NCBI RefSeq assembly: GCF_002019735.1
Contig: NZ_KV917378.1
Location: forward strand, 3,188,869 to 3,252,868
Reading direction: 5' to 3'
Length of the DNA stretch: 64,000 bases
DNA from: Salipaludibacillus agaradhaerens
GTDB taxonomy: Bacteria; Bacillota; Bacilli; Bacillales; Salisediminibacteriaceae
Part shown: piece after piece, positions 39,126 to 47,462 of the stretch
How positions within the stretch are numbered: the stretch's first letter is position 1
How the letters are laid out: each line of letters opens with the position of its first letter
The notes under the pieces: model-generated
Database searches by the model: none
Seen by the model: the letters and a program-made list of their open reading frames with translations, nothing else
Told to the model about the DNA's origin: nothing
Translations under genes and position numbers: made by a program

Positions 39126-39160
39126 TCTATCTATGCACACATGTTCCACAGGTTATAAAC

Positions 39161-39210
39161 AACAACCAAAGGGTTATCCACAAAATTTTGTGGATAACCC
39201 TTTGGTTGTT
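39161..39210. promoter_or_regulatory. Perfect 50-bp palindrome with two inverted DnaA boxes
   Basis: All 25 base pairs from 39161 to 39210 are self-complementary with no spacer. Each arm holds a consensus DnaA box: TTATCCACA (39174-39182) and TGTGGATAA (39189-39197). Two more boxes lie at the start of ywlC. It may also end ywlB transcription, though no T run follows. Confidence 0.85.
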
Positions 39211-39343
39211 ACATATACATCATCACAGATGGCGTCTGGCGAAATACGTTGTTGCTTACTATTGAATAAGTGATTTATAAGCAATCTATTGACATATTCG
39301 GTAAACAGCAGCAAAATAATGTGAGAATGAGGAGGCAGAACGA

Positions 39344-40399
39344 ATGGAACAATTAACAAAACAATGGATTGTGGATACATCTGTGGATAACCTTGTTAGT
39401 AACTCTCATATTGTAGAGGCAGCTCATGAGTTAGTATCACAACAAGTGGTTGCTTTCCCAACAGAAACGGTATATGGATTAGGAGGTGATGCTACTTCTG
39501 ATTTGGCGATAGAACGGATATTTGAGGCGAAAGGGCGACCGGCCGATAACCCTCTGATCGTCCATATTGCAGAACGTTCTCAGCTGAAAGATTATGTCAA
39601 AGAGATTCCACCGCTAGCTGATAAATTAATGAGTGCTTTTTGGCCAGGACCGTTAACCATTGTCTTTAAACACAATGGGAACCTATCGAAACGGGTTACA
39701 GCAGGATTGTCTACAGTGGCTGTGAGAATGCCTGATCACCCTATAGCTTTAGCTCTAATTAAGGCGGCAGGTATCCCTTTAGCAGCACCTAGTGCTAATC
39801 GTTCTGGGCGTCCAAGCCCAACTTTGGCGTCTCATGTTAATGAAGACTTGAAGGGTAAAATTAAAGGTATTATCGATGGAGGAGCGACAGGTTTAGGTTT
39901 AGAATCGACTGTTGTCGCATGTACTGAAGATAAAGTAACGATTTTGCGGCCAGGTGGGATAACAAAAGAAGATTTAGAAGCAGTTTGTGGCCATGTGTTT
40001 TACGATTTTGTGTTAAAGAAAGAGGATGAAGCACCGACCTCACCAGGGATGAAATATGTGCACTATGCACCGCATGCGCCTCTCACCTTAGTGGAAGGGA
40101 CAGATGCGTTCCTTCATAAAACAGCAGAGGCTGCGTATGAAAAAGGATTGAAAGTAGGTTTACTCGTTACGTATGATTATCAGTTTGCTACAAAGGTTCA
40201 TAAAAAAGTTGTGATCGGGTCACGGGATGATTTAACTACGATTGCTCATCATTTGTATGAAGCATTGCGAACATTTGCTGAAGGGGAGGTAGATGTGATT
40301 TTCTCTGAAGTATTTCCTGAACATGGACTGGGGCGTGCCATCATGAATAGGTTGAAAAAAGCTGCAGGGGGAAGGATGGTTACTGAGTCGGATAATTGA
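39344..40399 (+). CDS. ywlC: Threonylcarbamoyl-AMP synthase (Sua5/YwlC)
   Basis: This 351-residue enzyme makes threonylcarbamoyl-AMP from Thr, bicarbonate and ATP for the t6A37 base of ANN-reading tRNAs. It has the YrdC-like catalytic domain (about 20-215: VVAFPTETVYGLG, AKGRPADNPLIVH, PSANRSGRPSPT, ILRPGGIT) and the C-terminal Sua5 domain (240-351) joined by the linker SPGMKYVHYAPHAP. The two-domain length is typical. The ATG follows AATGAGGAGGCAGAACG. Its first codons carry DnaA boxes. Confidence 0.93.
   Translation: MEQLTKQWIVDTSVDNLVSNSHIVEAAHELVSQQVVAFPTETVYGLGGDATSDLAIERIFEAKGRPADNPLIVHIAERSQLKDYVKEIPPLADKLMSAFWPGPLTIVFKHNGNLSKRVTAGLSTVAVRMPDHPIALALIKAAGIPLAAPSANRSGRPSPTLASHVNEDLKGKIKGIIDGGATGLGLESTVVACTEDKVTILRPGGITKEDLEAVCGHVFYDFVLKKEDEAPTSPGMKYVHYAPHAPLTLVEGTDAFLHKTAEAAYEKGLKVGLLVTYDYQFATKVHKKVVIGSRDDLTTIAHHLYEALRTFAEGEVDVIFSEVFPEHGLGRAIMNRLKKAAGGRMVTESDN
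39370..39390. promoter_or_regulatory. Two further DnaA boxes inside the ywlC start
   Basis: TGTGGATAC (39370-39378, one mismatch) and TGTGGATAA (39382-39390, perfect) lie in the first 16 codons of ywlC. B. subtilis has a DnaA-box cluster at ywlC. Confidence 0.75.
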
Positions 40400-40459
40400 C
40401 GTTAATAAACTCTGTTGGACATGCATACATTGGAGTAGCTAGTCCGAGGGGTTGATAGA

Positions 40460-41005
40460 ATGTCTGATCTGGTGACTGTCGCGTTGATGGCATTGGCTTT
40501 AAGTATGGATGCTTTTTCTATTTCGGTTGGAATTGGTTTGTTAGGGATGAGATATAAACGTATTGTCCTCGTAAGTGCGACTGTTGGTTTTTTTCATATG
40601 ATTATGCCAGTTGTGGGTATTATTATCGGTCGATTATTATCAGAATATATGGGGGCCCTCGCTTTTTTCATCGGCGGTAGCGGCCTTATTGTTTTAGGCA
40701 TGCAGATGATTATTTCCTCGGTTAAAAAAGAACCTTCATCACTATTTTCACCAATTGGGACAGGGCTTGTGGTGTTTGCCATGAGTGTGAGTATGGATAG
40801 CCTCTCATTAGGACTTACACTTGGAGTACTTGGGGTAAACACTTGGCTAATTAGCACTTTCTTTGGGGTTGCTAGTGCTTTTTTCACCGGCCTTGGTTTA
40901 ATGATCGGGAAGAAAGCCGGATATTGGTTAGGGACAGGTGGTGAGTGGATTGGGGGTTTTGTTTTGCTAATCTTTGGGGTAAAAATGATACTAACCCCTT
41001 TTTAA
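40460..41005 (+). CDS. mntP: Manganese efflux pump MntP
   Basis: This 181-residue membrane protein has six hydrophobic segments in two similar halves; the acidic motifs SMDAFSISVG (about 15-24) and SMDSLSLGLT (114-123) carry the Asp residues of MntP/LysE-type manganese exporters. It is ywlD of B. subtilis and lies in the same place. It starts 60 bases after ywlC with AGTCCGAGGGGTTGATAGA upstream; no yybP-ykoY manganese riboswitch fits in that short space. Confidence 0.88.
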   Translation: MSDLVTVALMALALSMDAFSISVGIGLLGMRYKRIVLVSATVGFFHMIMPVVGIIIGRLLSEYMGALAFFIGGSGLIVLGMQMIISSVKKEPSSLFSPIGTGLVVFAMSVSMDSLSLGLTLGVLGVNTWLISTFFGVASAFFTGLGLMIGKKAGYWLGTGGEWIGGFVLLIFGVKMILTPF

Positions 41006-41138
41006 AAAGTAGGACTTGTTTTAACAATCCAGAAGGAAGTTTGCCTGAATTATGATAAAATAAACATAGGAACTTAGTCCCTTTAATTTGAAAATTATCT
41101 GGGATGAGTACCTGTGAAATGAGAAGGATGTGGCAAGG

Positions 41139-41807
41139 ATGGAAAGGGTTTTATTTGTTTGTACAGGTAACACATGTCGAAGTCCGATGGCTGAGGCTAT
41201 TTTTGAGCAGAAAAAAACCAAAGAAAATTTACAGGCTAAATCAGCCGGTGTGCATGGTATGGAAAATGTGCCAATGTCAGAAGGGACGCGTTTAGCATTA
41301 GCTAAGCGAGGTATTATGGAAAGTCATCAATCAAAAGCATTATCACCTGAGCTTATTCGCTGGGCAGATGTAATTCTTACGATGACAGAGGGTCATAAAA
41401 AAATTGTCCAAGGAACTTATCCAGAAGCCTCACCTTATATCTTTACACTTAAAGAATTTATTATCACGGATCCTGATAAGGTTAAAAAGATGGAAGAGCT
41501 TGCAGAACACCGAGCACAAATAGAGCAAAAACGAGCTGCTTTTTTATCTGATAATGAGGGGAAGGTAGCAAAATATAATAAAGAAAAAGAGGTTCACAAC
41601 CAGTCTACAATGGAAGAGGAATTATTGGATTTATTACACCCTCATCAGACAGCGATAGATAGGATTGAATGGGACCTTCCTACTCTTGATTTTCCAGATC
41701 CGTTTGGGGGAGAACAAGAGACATATGAAGAGCTCTATCAAGAAATGGAACAAGCTATTGAAGACTTACTGACGATTTTGAACGATCGCTCTGATTTGGA
41801 AGACTAA
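41139..41807 (+). CDS. ywlE: Protein arginine phosphatase YwlE with inserted helical segment
   Basis: This 222-residue low-molecular-weight phosphatase-fold enzyme removes phosphate from McsB-phosphorylated arginines. The P-loop CTGNTCRS (Cys8, Arg14) has Thr12, the residue that gives phosphoarginine preference in B. subtilis YwlE, and the general acid lies in DPFGG (Asp187). The usual length is ~150; here about 70 charged residues (roughly 109-182) are inserted before DPFGG. The ATG at 41139 makes the protein open MERVLFVCTGN; a GTG at 41130 is possible. Confidence 0.85.
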   Translation: MERVLFVCTGNTCRSPMAEAIFEQKKTKENLQAKSAGVHGMENVPMSEGTRLALAKRGIMESHQSKALSPELIRWADVILTMTEGHKKIVQGTYPEASPYIFTLKEFIITDPDKVKKMEELAEHRAQIEQKRAAFLSDNEGKVAKYNKEKEVHNQSTMEEELLDLLHPHQTAIDRIEWDLPTLDFPDPFGGEQETYEELYQEMEQAIEDLLTILNDRSDLED

Positions 41808-41837
41808 AAAGACAAGGGTAAACTTGGGGGGAGAGCT

Positions 41838-43124
41838 ATGAGAGTGAGGGGTTTGGGATTAAGGGGAAAGATGGTTTTAGGTATTTGTTCTGTTGCGGCC
41901 ATTACATATGCGATAAGTGCGTTTTTTATCTTTTTTCTACATGATATCATTGGAGAATCACTAGGTTTAAACCCAGATAGTTTTTTAATTGCAGTCCTCA
42001 TATTAGGCGTCATCTGGTGTGGTATTTTAGGCTATTTTGGTGCGGGCTTCATCGTCAAACCATTAAAGCAGCTTGAAACAGCAGCTGTTAAAGTTGCAGA
42101 AGGGGATATACGACATAATGTGGAAGTACCGAGGTCGCAGGATGAGCTCTATGCATTGGCTATAGCTTATAACCATATGATTGATAGCCTTAGATCGATG
42201 GTAGCGGATGTTAACCGTAATTTTAATGCGACTAATGAAAAAGTTCTTAATATTAAACAGTCTTCTTCAGATGCTGCTGCACAGGCTGAATCCATTAGTC
42301 GCACTGTAGGCGAAATTTCTTCAGGTGCAGAGGGCTCAGCGCACGCTATTCAACAAACAGCAGAACGGATAGAAGAGGTCACTGTTATCGGAGCGCAAGT
42401 TCAATCACACGCCTACGATTCTGATAAAATGTCTAAAGATATGCTAACGGCACTAAAAGAAAGCCGAGATATGATTCAATCACTTGTAGCGGGCATTCAG
42501 CAATTATCTAATACTCACCAAGCTTCATTAGATTCTGTTCAACGACTAGAAGGGAACGCTGCAAAAGTTGGGGAGATTGTGTCTCTTGTTGGAGAAATGG
42601 CAGAACAAACGAACCTACTTGCTTTAAATGCCTCTATAGAAGCAGCAAGAGCAGGTGAACAAGGGAAGGGCTTTGCTGTCGTAGCAGATGAGGTAAGGAA
42701 GCTTGCAGATCAAAGTACAACGGCTGTCCAAGGCATTTCAGAGCTTGTAAAAAATATGCAGAATGATGTGAGCCATGTAGCGTCACAAATTAAAGATCAA
42801 GTTGAAGCTGCAAATTTGGAAGCGGTTAAAGGAACAAAAACGAATGAAACCATTGCGGAGATGGGGGACTCCGTGAATGAGGTTGCCAGCTCTATAAAGG
42901 AAATACTTGAGCTTATAGAGAAACAAATGCATTATGTGGAAACCACCGGGGAAGAGTCACAAAATGTCGCAGCAATTGCGGAACAAACTTCTGCTGGAGC
43001 TGCCGATGTAGCAACAGTTATTGATGACCAGACGGCTGTTATACTGGAAGTGGCTACTTCCGCAGAAATTTTACTTGACCAGGCGAATGACTTGAAAAAA
43101 ACGATCAGTCGATTTACTGTTTAA
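41838..43124 (+). CDS. Methyl-accepting chemotaxis protein with minimal sensor
   Basis: This 428-residue chemoreceptor has two close membrane segments (about 12-34 and 48-70) separated by only ~13 residues, so no external ligand domain. A HAMP domain follows (70-125), then a long coiled coil with the conserved hairpin tip around residues 245-285 ([20 protein letters not shown] and onwards), which contacts CheA/CheW. It may sense membrane state, energy or a cytoplasmic partner. The ATG follows TTGGGGGGAGAGCT. It is inserted between ywlE and rpiB, which adjoin in B. subtilis. Confidence 0.85.
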   Translation: MRVRGLGLRGKMVLGICSVAAITYAISAFFIFFLHDIIGESLGLNPDSFLIAVLILGVIWCGILGYFGAGFIVKPLKQLETAAVKVAEGDIRHNVEVPRSQDELYALAIAYNHMIDSLRSMVADVNRNFNATNEKVLNIKQSSSDAAAQAESISRTVGEISSGAEGSAHAIQQTAERIEEVTVIGAQVQSHAYDSDKMSKDMLTALKESRDMIQSLVAGIQQLSNTHQASLDSVQRLEGNAAKVGEIVSLVGEMAEQTNLLALNASIEAARAGEQGKGFAVVADEVRKLADQSTTAVQGISELVKNMQNDVSHVASQIKDQVEAANLEAVKGTKTNETIAEMGDSVNEVASSIKEILELIEKQMHYVETTGEESQNVAAIAEQTSAGAADVATVIDDQTAVILEVATSAEILLDQANDLKKTISRFTV

Positions 43125-43144
43125 CATATAGAGGAGGATGTCAA

Positions 43145-43594
43145 ATGAAAATAGTTATCGCATCAGACCATGCAGGATATGCTTTGAAGAAGGACATCAT
43201 ACACGTGGTAGAAGAACTAGGGCATCAAGTAGAGGATGTAGGATGTGATTGTGCTGACTCCGTAGACTATGCTGATTATGGTATACCAGCTGCTGAAATG
43301 GTAGCAAACGGAAAGGCTGACAGGGGTATCATTATTTGTGGGACAGGTATTGGCATGTCTATCTCAGCAAATAAGGTGAAGGGTATTCGATGTGCACTCG
43401 TTCATGATTTATTCTCTGCTAAAGCGACAAGAGAACACAACGACACCAATGTCCTCGCTATGGGAGAACGTGTTATTGGTCCCGGACTTGCTCAGGAAAT
43501 AACAAAAGTATGGTTAACGACCCCATTTGAAGGTGGACGTCATGCACGAAGAATTGACAAGATTACGGACTATGAAGAAAAAAGTGAAGGATAA
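43145..43594 (+). CDS. rpiB: Ribose-5-phosphate isomerase B
   Basis: This 149-residue RpiB/LacAB-family enzyme interconverts ribulose-5-P and ribose-5-P. The SDHAGYALK start (Asp8, His9), CGTGIGMSI (active Cys and phosphate loop) and HNDTNVLAMGERV are all present. It is ywlF of B. subtilis. The ATG follows AGAGGAGGATGTCAA, 20 bases after the chemoreceptor gene, suggesting co-transcription. The stop codon lies within the terminator hairpin. Confidence 0.92.
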   Translation: MKIVIASDHAGYALKKDIIHVVEELGHQVEDVGCDCADSVDYADYGIPAAEMVANGKADRGIIICGTGIGMSISANKVKGIRCALVHDLFSAKATREHNDTNVLAMGERVIGPGLAQEITKVWLTTPFEGGRHARRIDKITDYEEKSEG

Positions 43595-43611
43595 GTATCC
43601 TTCACTTTTTG
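43579..43611 (+). terminator. Terminator overlapping the rpiB stop
   Basis: AAAAGTGAAGGAT pairs with ATCCTTCACTTTT; the left arm encodes the last residues of RpiB and the stop lies in the loop. Confidence 0.85.
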
Positions 43612-43731
43612 ATACCTTCTCATCATTCTAGTAGGAACCTCATGGCAGTTTTTCTAAAGACATGGTAAAGTCTTAGTCGTAATGCTCTCAAATGTCTTAA
43701 AAAATCCACTTTTTGAAGGGGGGTACACACG

Positions 43732-44301
43732 TTGAGTGAGTTAAATACTAATGAAATGTCCAAATCCCTGACTCAAGCGCTTGAAGAATTCCAAAGCGAA
43801 GCTCATTTACAAAAAGACCAGCTATTTATAATTGGTGCTAGTACAAGTGAAGTGTTAGGGGAGCGTATAGGGAGTTCTGGCACGATAGAAGTGGCAAGAG
43901 CCTTATGGAAAGCGATTAGTCACTTTCAGAAAAAGACTGGTGTTGCATGTGCTTATCAAGGTTGTGAACATATTAATAGAGCACTCGTTATAGAGAGAGA
44001 AACAGCGGACAGGTTTAATTTAGAGCCTGTTAGTGTCATTCCTCACCAGAAAGCTGGGGGCTCAATGGCAGCTTATGCATTTAACCAGATGCGTGATCCC
44101 GTTGTAGTTGAAGAGTTGAAGGCACATGCTGGTATTGATATTGGTGACACTTTTATAGGTATGCATTTGCGAAAAGTAGCTGTACCAGTTCGAACAAGTA
44201 TTAAGGCTATTGGCTGTGCTCATTTGACATTGGCACGAACAAGGCCGAAGCTAATCGGAGGAGAACGGGCTGTGTATACACGAGATTTATCTGATTGCTG
44301 A
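43732..44301 (+). CDS. ywlG: DUF436 family protein (YwlG)
   Basis: This 189-residue protein of the DUF436/TIGR01440 family is conserved in Firmicutes and found between rpiB and glyA. It is soluble; notable stretches are IIGASTSEVLGERIGSSG, ACAYQGCEHINRALVIE and HQKAGGSMAAYAF. The function is unknown. The start is TTG preceded by GAAGGGGGGTACACAC. It has no close operon partner after the rpiB terminator. Confidence 0.82.
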   Translation: MSELNTNEMSKSLTQALEEFQSEAHLQKDQLFIIGASTSEVLGERIGSSGTIEVARALWKAISHFQKKTGVACAYQGCEHINRALVIERETADRFNLEPVSVIPHQKAGGSMAAYAFNQMRDPVVVEELKAHAGIDIGDTFIGMHLRKVAVPVRTSIKAIGCAHLTLARTRPKLIGGERAVYTRDLSDC

Positions 44302-44486
44302 TAAGTTCTTTATTCACGCTCTTCTGGGAGTCACCGTCTTTTACTGTAGTCCTTTTTAAAAACGGACATTTGATAACGCTTATTTATAATTGAATGAATG
44401 TCATAATGCCATGTCACGCTCAATATAACGAATATTATTGGAAATTAACAATAAAAAGTTCGTCTATTAGAAGCGAAGAGTTGGAA

Positions 44487-44588
44487 CTAAGATGGCGACT
44501 CCTGTGGGAAGGAGCGACGTCTGAAAAATTCTGACTGAGCTTTGTAAAGGCAGAATGAGTTGAAGACGAGCCCCGCGGAAAGCGTCCA
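44487..44588 (+). repeat. Type III GC-richer repeat copy
   Basis: This runs from ACTAAGATGGCGACTCCTG to CCGCGGAAAGCGTCC. It is the fullest of three copies here (others at 957 and 32891). It lies in the ~700-base gap before glyA, which otherwise holds only the glyA control region. Confidence 0.7.
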
Positions 44589-44856
44589 TCGATAGTGCAA
44601 ATGAGTCATCACGTTCCGAAGTAACGATGCAACCATGATTTATGAAATCGATTTAATCATTCGATTTTTCGTTTGAACCTTTTATTTGTGACATTCAAGT
44701 TGTTCATGATCCATGATGATTAGATATGTTTAGTAAGTGGGTTCCAGGAGGATAGAACGTGATGGCCTCTTAGATCAAGATTTACATGACAACCGACAAT
44801 AACCGTCAATTTTGTCAAAATCACATGTAAGGAAATTTTTAATTAAAAAAGAACAA

Positions 44857-44925
44857 TTTGAAAACGTATACATACGTCTGACAAGTCCAGATACCTTTTA
44901 CATATGAAACATAAACGTTTAGAAT
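44857..44925 (+). promoter_or_regulatory. glyA promoter with upstream cre-like site
   Basis: TTTACA (44897-44902), 17 bp, TAGAAT (44920-44925). TTGAAAACGTATACAT (44857-44872) fits the CcpA cre consensus WTGNAARCGNWWWCAW at every position and lies upstream of the -35, where CcpA sites usually activate. Confidence 0.6.
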
Positions 44926-45000
44926 AGATAGCAGATTAAAATTCACCCACGTGTACTAGAGTCAAGCCGCGTGGAACATCGCTTAGGGAGGGTTCGACAA

Positions 45001-46266
45001 ATGGCATCAAACAATCAACGGGAATTAGCACACGTCAGCAATCAAGACAGTGACGTGTATAATGCAATGACAGCAGAATTGAAGCGACAGCAAGAAAACA
45101 TTGAATTAATCGCATCAGAAAACTTTGTCTCAAAGGCTGTTATGGAGGCTCAAGGCTCTGTTTTAACGAATAAATATGCTGAAGGCTATCCGAGTAAACG
45201 ATATTATGGCGGTTGCGAGCACGTCGATGTGGTAGAAGATATCGCGAGAGAACGGGCAAAGCAAATCTTTGGTGCAGAGCATGTTAATGTTCAACCACAT
45301 TCGGGAGCCCAAGCGAACATGGCTGTTTATTTTGCATTTTTAGAGCATGGTGATACGGTTCTAGGAATGAATTTATCACATGGAGGGCATTTAACACACG
45401 GAAGTCCAGTTAATTTTAGTGGTAAAGATTATTCATTTGTTGATTATGGCGTCGAGCAAGATACTGGTTTAATCAACTATGATGACGTGAGGAAAAAAGC
45501 ACTTGAGCATAAGCCGAAAATGATTGTAGCCGGTGCCAGTGCTTATCCACGGGCAATAGACTTTGCGAAATTTAAAGAAATTGCCGATGAAGTGGACGCT
45601 TATCTTATGGTGGATATGGCGCATATAGCAGGTTTAGTGGCTACAGGAGAGCATCAAAGCCCTGTACCATATGCAGACTTTGTGACAACGACAACACATA
45701 AAACATTACGAGGCCCCCGCGGTGGTATGATTTTATCCAGAGAAGAATATGGTAAAAAGATAGACAAAGCGATCTTCCCTGGTTTGCAAGGTGGCCCGCT
45801 TATGCATGTTATTGCCTCAAAAGCTGTTGCACTAGGAGAAGTTTTAACAGATGAATTTAAAACATATACAAAACAGATTAGACTCAATGCCACTTCTTTG
45901 GCGGAATCGTTAACTAAAGAAGGAATCAATTTGGTCTCAGGTGGTACAGATAATCACCTTGTCCTCTTAGATTTAAGAAGTCTATCCATTACTGGAAAAG
46001 TGGCGGAGGAAGCACTTGATAAAGTGGGTGTCACAACAAACAAAAACACGATTCCATTTGATCCTGAAAGTCCTTTTATTACAAGTGGTCTTCGAATTGG
46101 AACGGCAGCTGTCACATCTCGAGGATTTAAAGAAGAAGATTTAACAGAAGTAGGGAATATCATCGCCCGCGTATTAAAAAATGTTGAGGATGAGTTGGTT
46201 CTTAAAGAGGCAAAAGAAGCAGTGAGACAGTTAACAGACCGCTATCCATTATACGAAAATAGCTAA
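45001..46266 (+). CDS. glyA: Serine hydroxymethyltransferase
   Basis: This 421-residue PLP enzyme interconverts serine and glycine and charges tetrahydrofolate with one-carbon units. The [10 protein letters not shown] and [12 protein letters not shown] blocks and the PLP-binding Lys234 in [14 protein letters not shown] are present. Length is normal. The ATG at 45001 follows TTAGGGAGGGTTCGACAA; an ATG at 44971 would add 10 residues without a site. A terminator follows. Confidence 0.95.
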   Translation: MASNNQRELAHVSNQDSDVYNAMTAELKRQQENIELIASENFVSKAVMEAQGSVLTNKYAEGYPSKRYYGGCEHVDVVEDIARERAKQIFGAEHVNVQPHSGAQANMAVYFAFLEHGDTVLGMNLSHGGHLTHGSPVNFSGKDYSFVDYGVEQDTGLINYDDVRKKALEHKPKMIVAGASAYPRAIDFAKFKEIADEVDAYLMVDMAHIAGLVATGEHQSPVPYADFVTTTTHKTLRGPRGGMILSREEYGKKIDKAIFPGLQGGPLMHVIASKAVALGEVLTDEFKTYTKQIRLNATSLAESLTKEGINLVSGGTDNHLVLLDLRSLSITGKVAEEALDKVGVTTNKNTIPFDPESPFITSGLRIGTAAVTSRGFKEEDLTEVGNIIARVLKNVEDELVLKEAKEAVRQLTDRYPLYENS

Positions 46267-46278
46267 ATAGTTCTAGAT

Positions 46279-46313
46279 AGGAGCGCTACCTGCTACACTG
46301 AGCGCTCCTTTTT
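46279..46313 (+). terminator. Terminator of glyA
   Basis: AGGAGCGCT pairs with AGCGCTCCT over 9 bp, followed by TTTTTA. Confidence 0.9.
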
Positions 46314-46526
46314 ATGTTCACTTTTTGAAATAGAGCTTGAATCTAGCTCGTAGATTATGTAGAATTTCATAGGAGTATGTCAAAACGAAGCTTTTATTGA
46401 TAAGCTGGATAATCTATTTTAATGGTGTAAGGCTAAAAGCTACTAATGGACTAAATTTAAGAAAACATTCTTTTTACCTTAAGTAAGAAGCGTGGATTTC
46501 TTAACTAATGAAGGAGCGGGGTTAAC

Positions 46527-47156
46527 ATGGGGAAAGTATATGTCTTTGATCATCCACTGATTCAACACAAGTTAACGTATATTCGTAACAAAAATACGGG
46601 TACTAAAGAATTTAGAGAACTGACTAACGAAATTGCTGGACTAATGGCTTTTGAAATAACACGAGAGTTGCCATTAAGAGAAGTTGATGTGGAAACACCA
46701 GTAGGTCCGGCAAAATGCAAAATGATCTCTGGGAAAAAATTAGGTATTATTCCAATTCTTCGAGCAGGACTTGGGATGGTAGATGGTATTTTGGAATTAA
46801 TTCCAGCAGCGAAGGTCGGACACGTCGGGCTATATCGAGATCCAGAAACGTTAAAACCTGTGGAATACTATGTGAAGCTTCCTAAGGATATTGAGGAGCG
46901 AGAGTTAATTGTTGTGGACCCAATGCTGGCAACAGGTGGCTCTGCTATTGAAGCGATTAATGTAATGAAAGCCCGAGGGGCAAAAAACATAAAACTAATG
47001 TGCTTAGTGGCCGCTCCAGAAGGGGTCGAGGAAATGAAAAAAGTGCATCCTGAGGTTGACATATATTTAGCAGCTTTGGATGAAAAACTAAATGAAAAAG
47101 GATATATCGTTCCAGGCCTTGGGGATGCAGGAGACCGCTTATTTGGAACGAAATAA
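46527..47156 (+). CDS. upp: Uracil phosphoribosyltransferase
   Basis: This 209-residue salvage enzyme makes UMP from uracil and PRPP. The PRPP-binding motif [12 protein letters not shown], the [11 protein letters not shown] loop and the C-terminal uracil-binding [16 protein letters not shown] are complete. It sits between glyA and the atp operon as in B. subtilis. The ATG follows GAAGGAGCGGGGTTAAC. A long terminator closes it. Confidence 0.95.
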   Translation: MGKVYVFDHPLIQHKLTYIRNKNTGTKEFRELTNEIAGLMAFEITRELPLREVDVETPVGPAKCKMISGKKLGIIPILRAGLGMVDGILELIPAAKVGHVGLYRDPETLKPVEYYVKLPKDIEERELIVVDPMLATGGSAIEAINVMKARGAKNIKLMCLVAAPEGVEEMKKVHPEVDIYLAALDEKLNEKGYIVPGLGDAGDRLFGTK

Positions 47157-47184
47157 AAATGAAAGAAGAAGATGTTTTATTTAG

Positions 47185-47222
47185 AGAGCAAGGTGCCATG
47201 TGAAGGCACCTTGCTCTTTTTC
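47185..47222 (+). terminator. Terminator of upp
   Basis: AGAGCAAGGTGCC pairs with GGCACCTTGCTCT over 13 bp, followed by TTTTCC. The rest of the gap to 47462 shows no other feature. Confidence 0.92.
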
Positions 47223-47462
47223 CTGTTGGTACCAATCGATGATTCACAGGCGATATTTTATTGTTGTCGTTGCCATAAATGAAAGATGGAAAAAGACGCA
47301 TGTAATTGATTGAACAGTGTTTGTATAATGTGTAAGGCATAAAAAAATAGACGATGATTAATGGAATAACTAAAGAATGCAAAAGAAAGCCAAGCAAGAA
47401 TAAAAAATAAGCAAATGTAAAACATAATAGGCAGGAAACTAAATACAGAAAGGAGTTATCCA

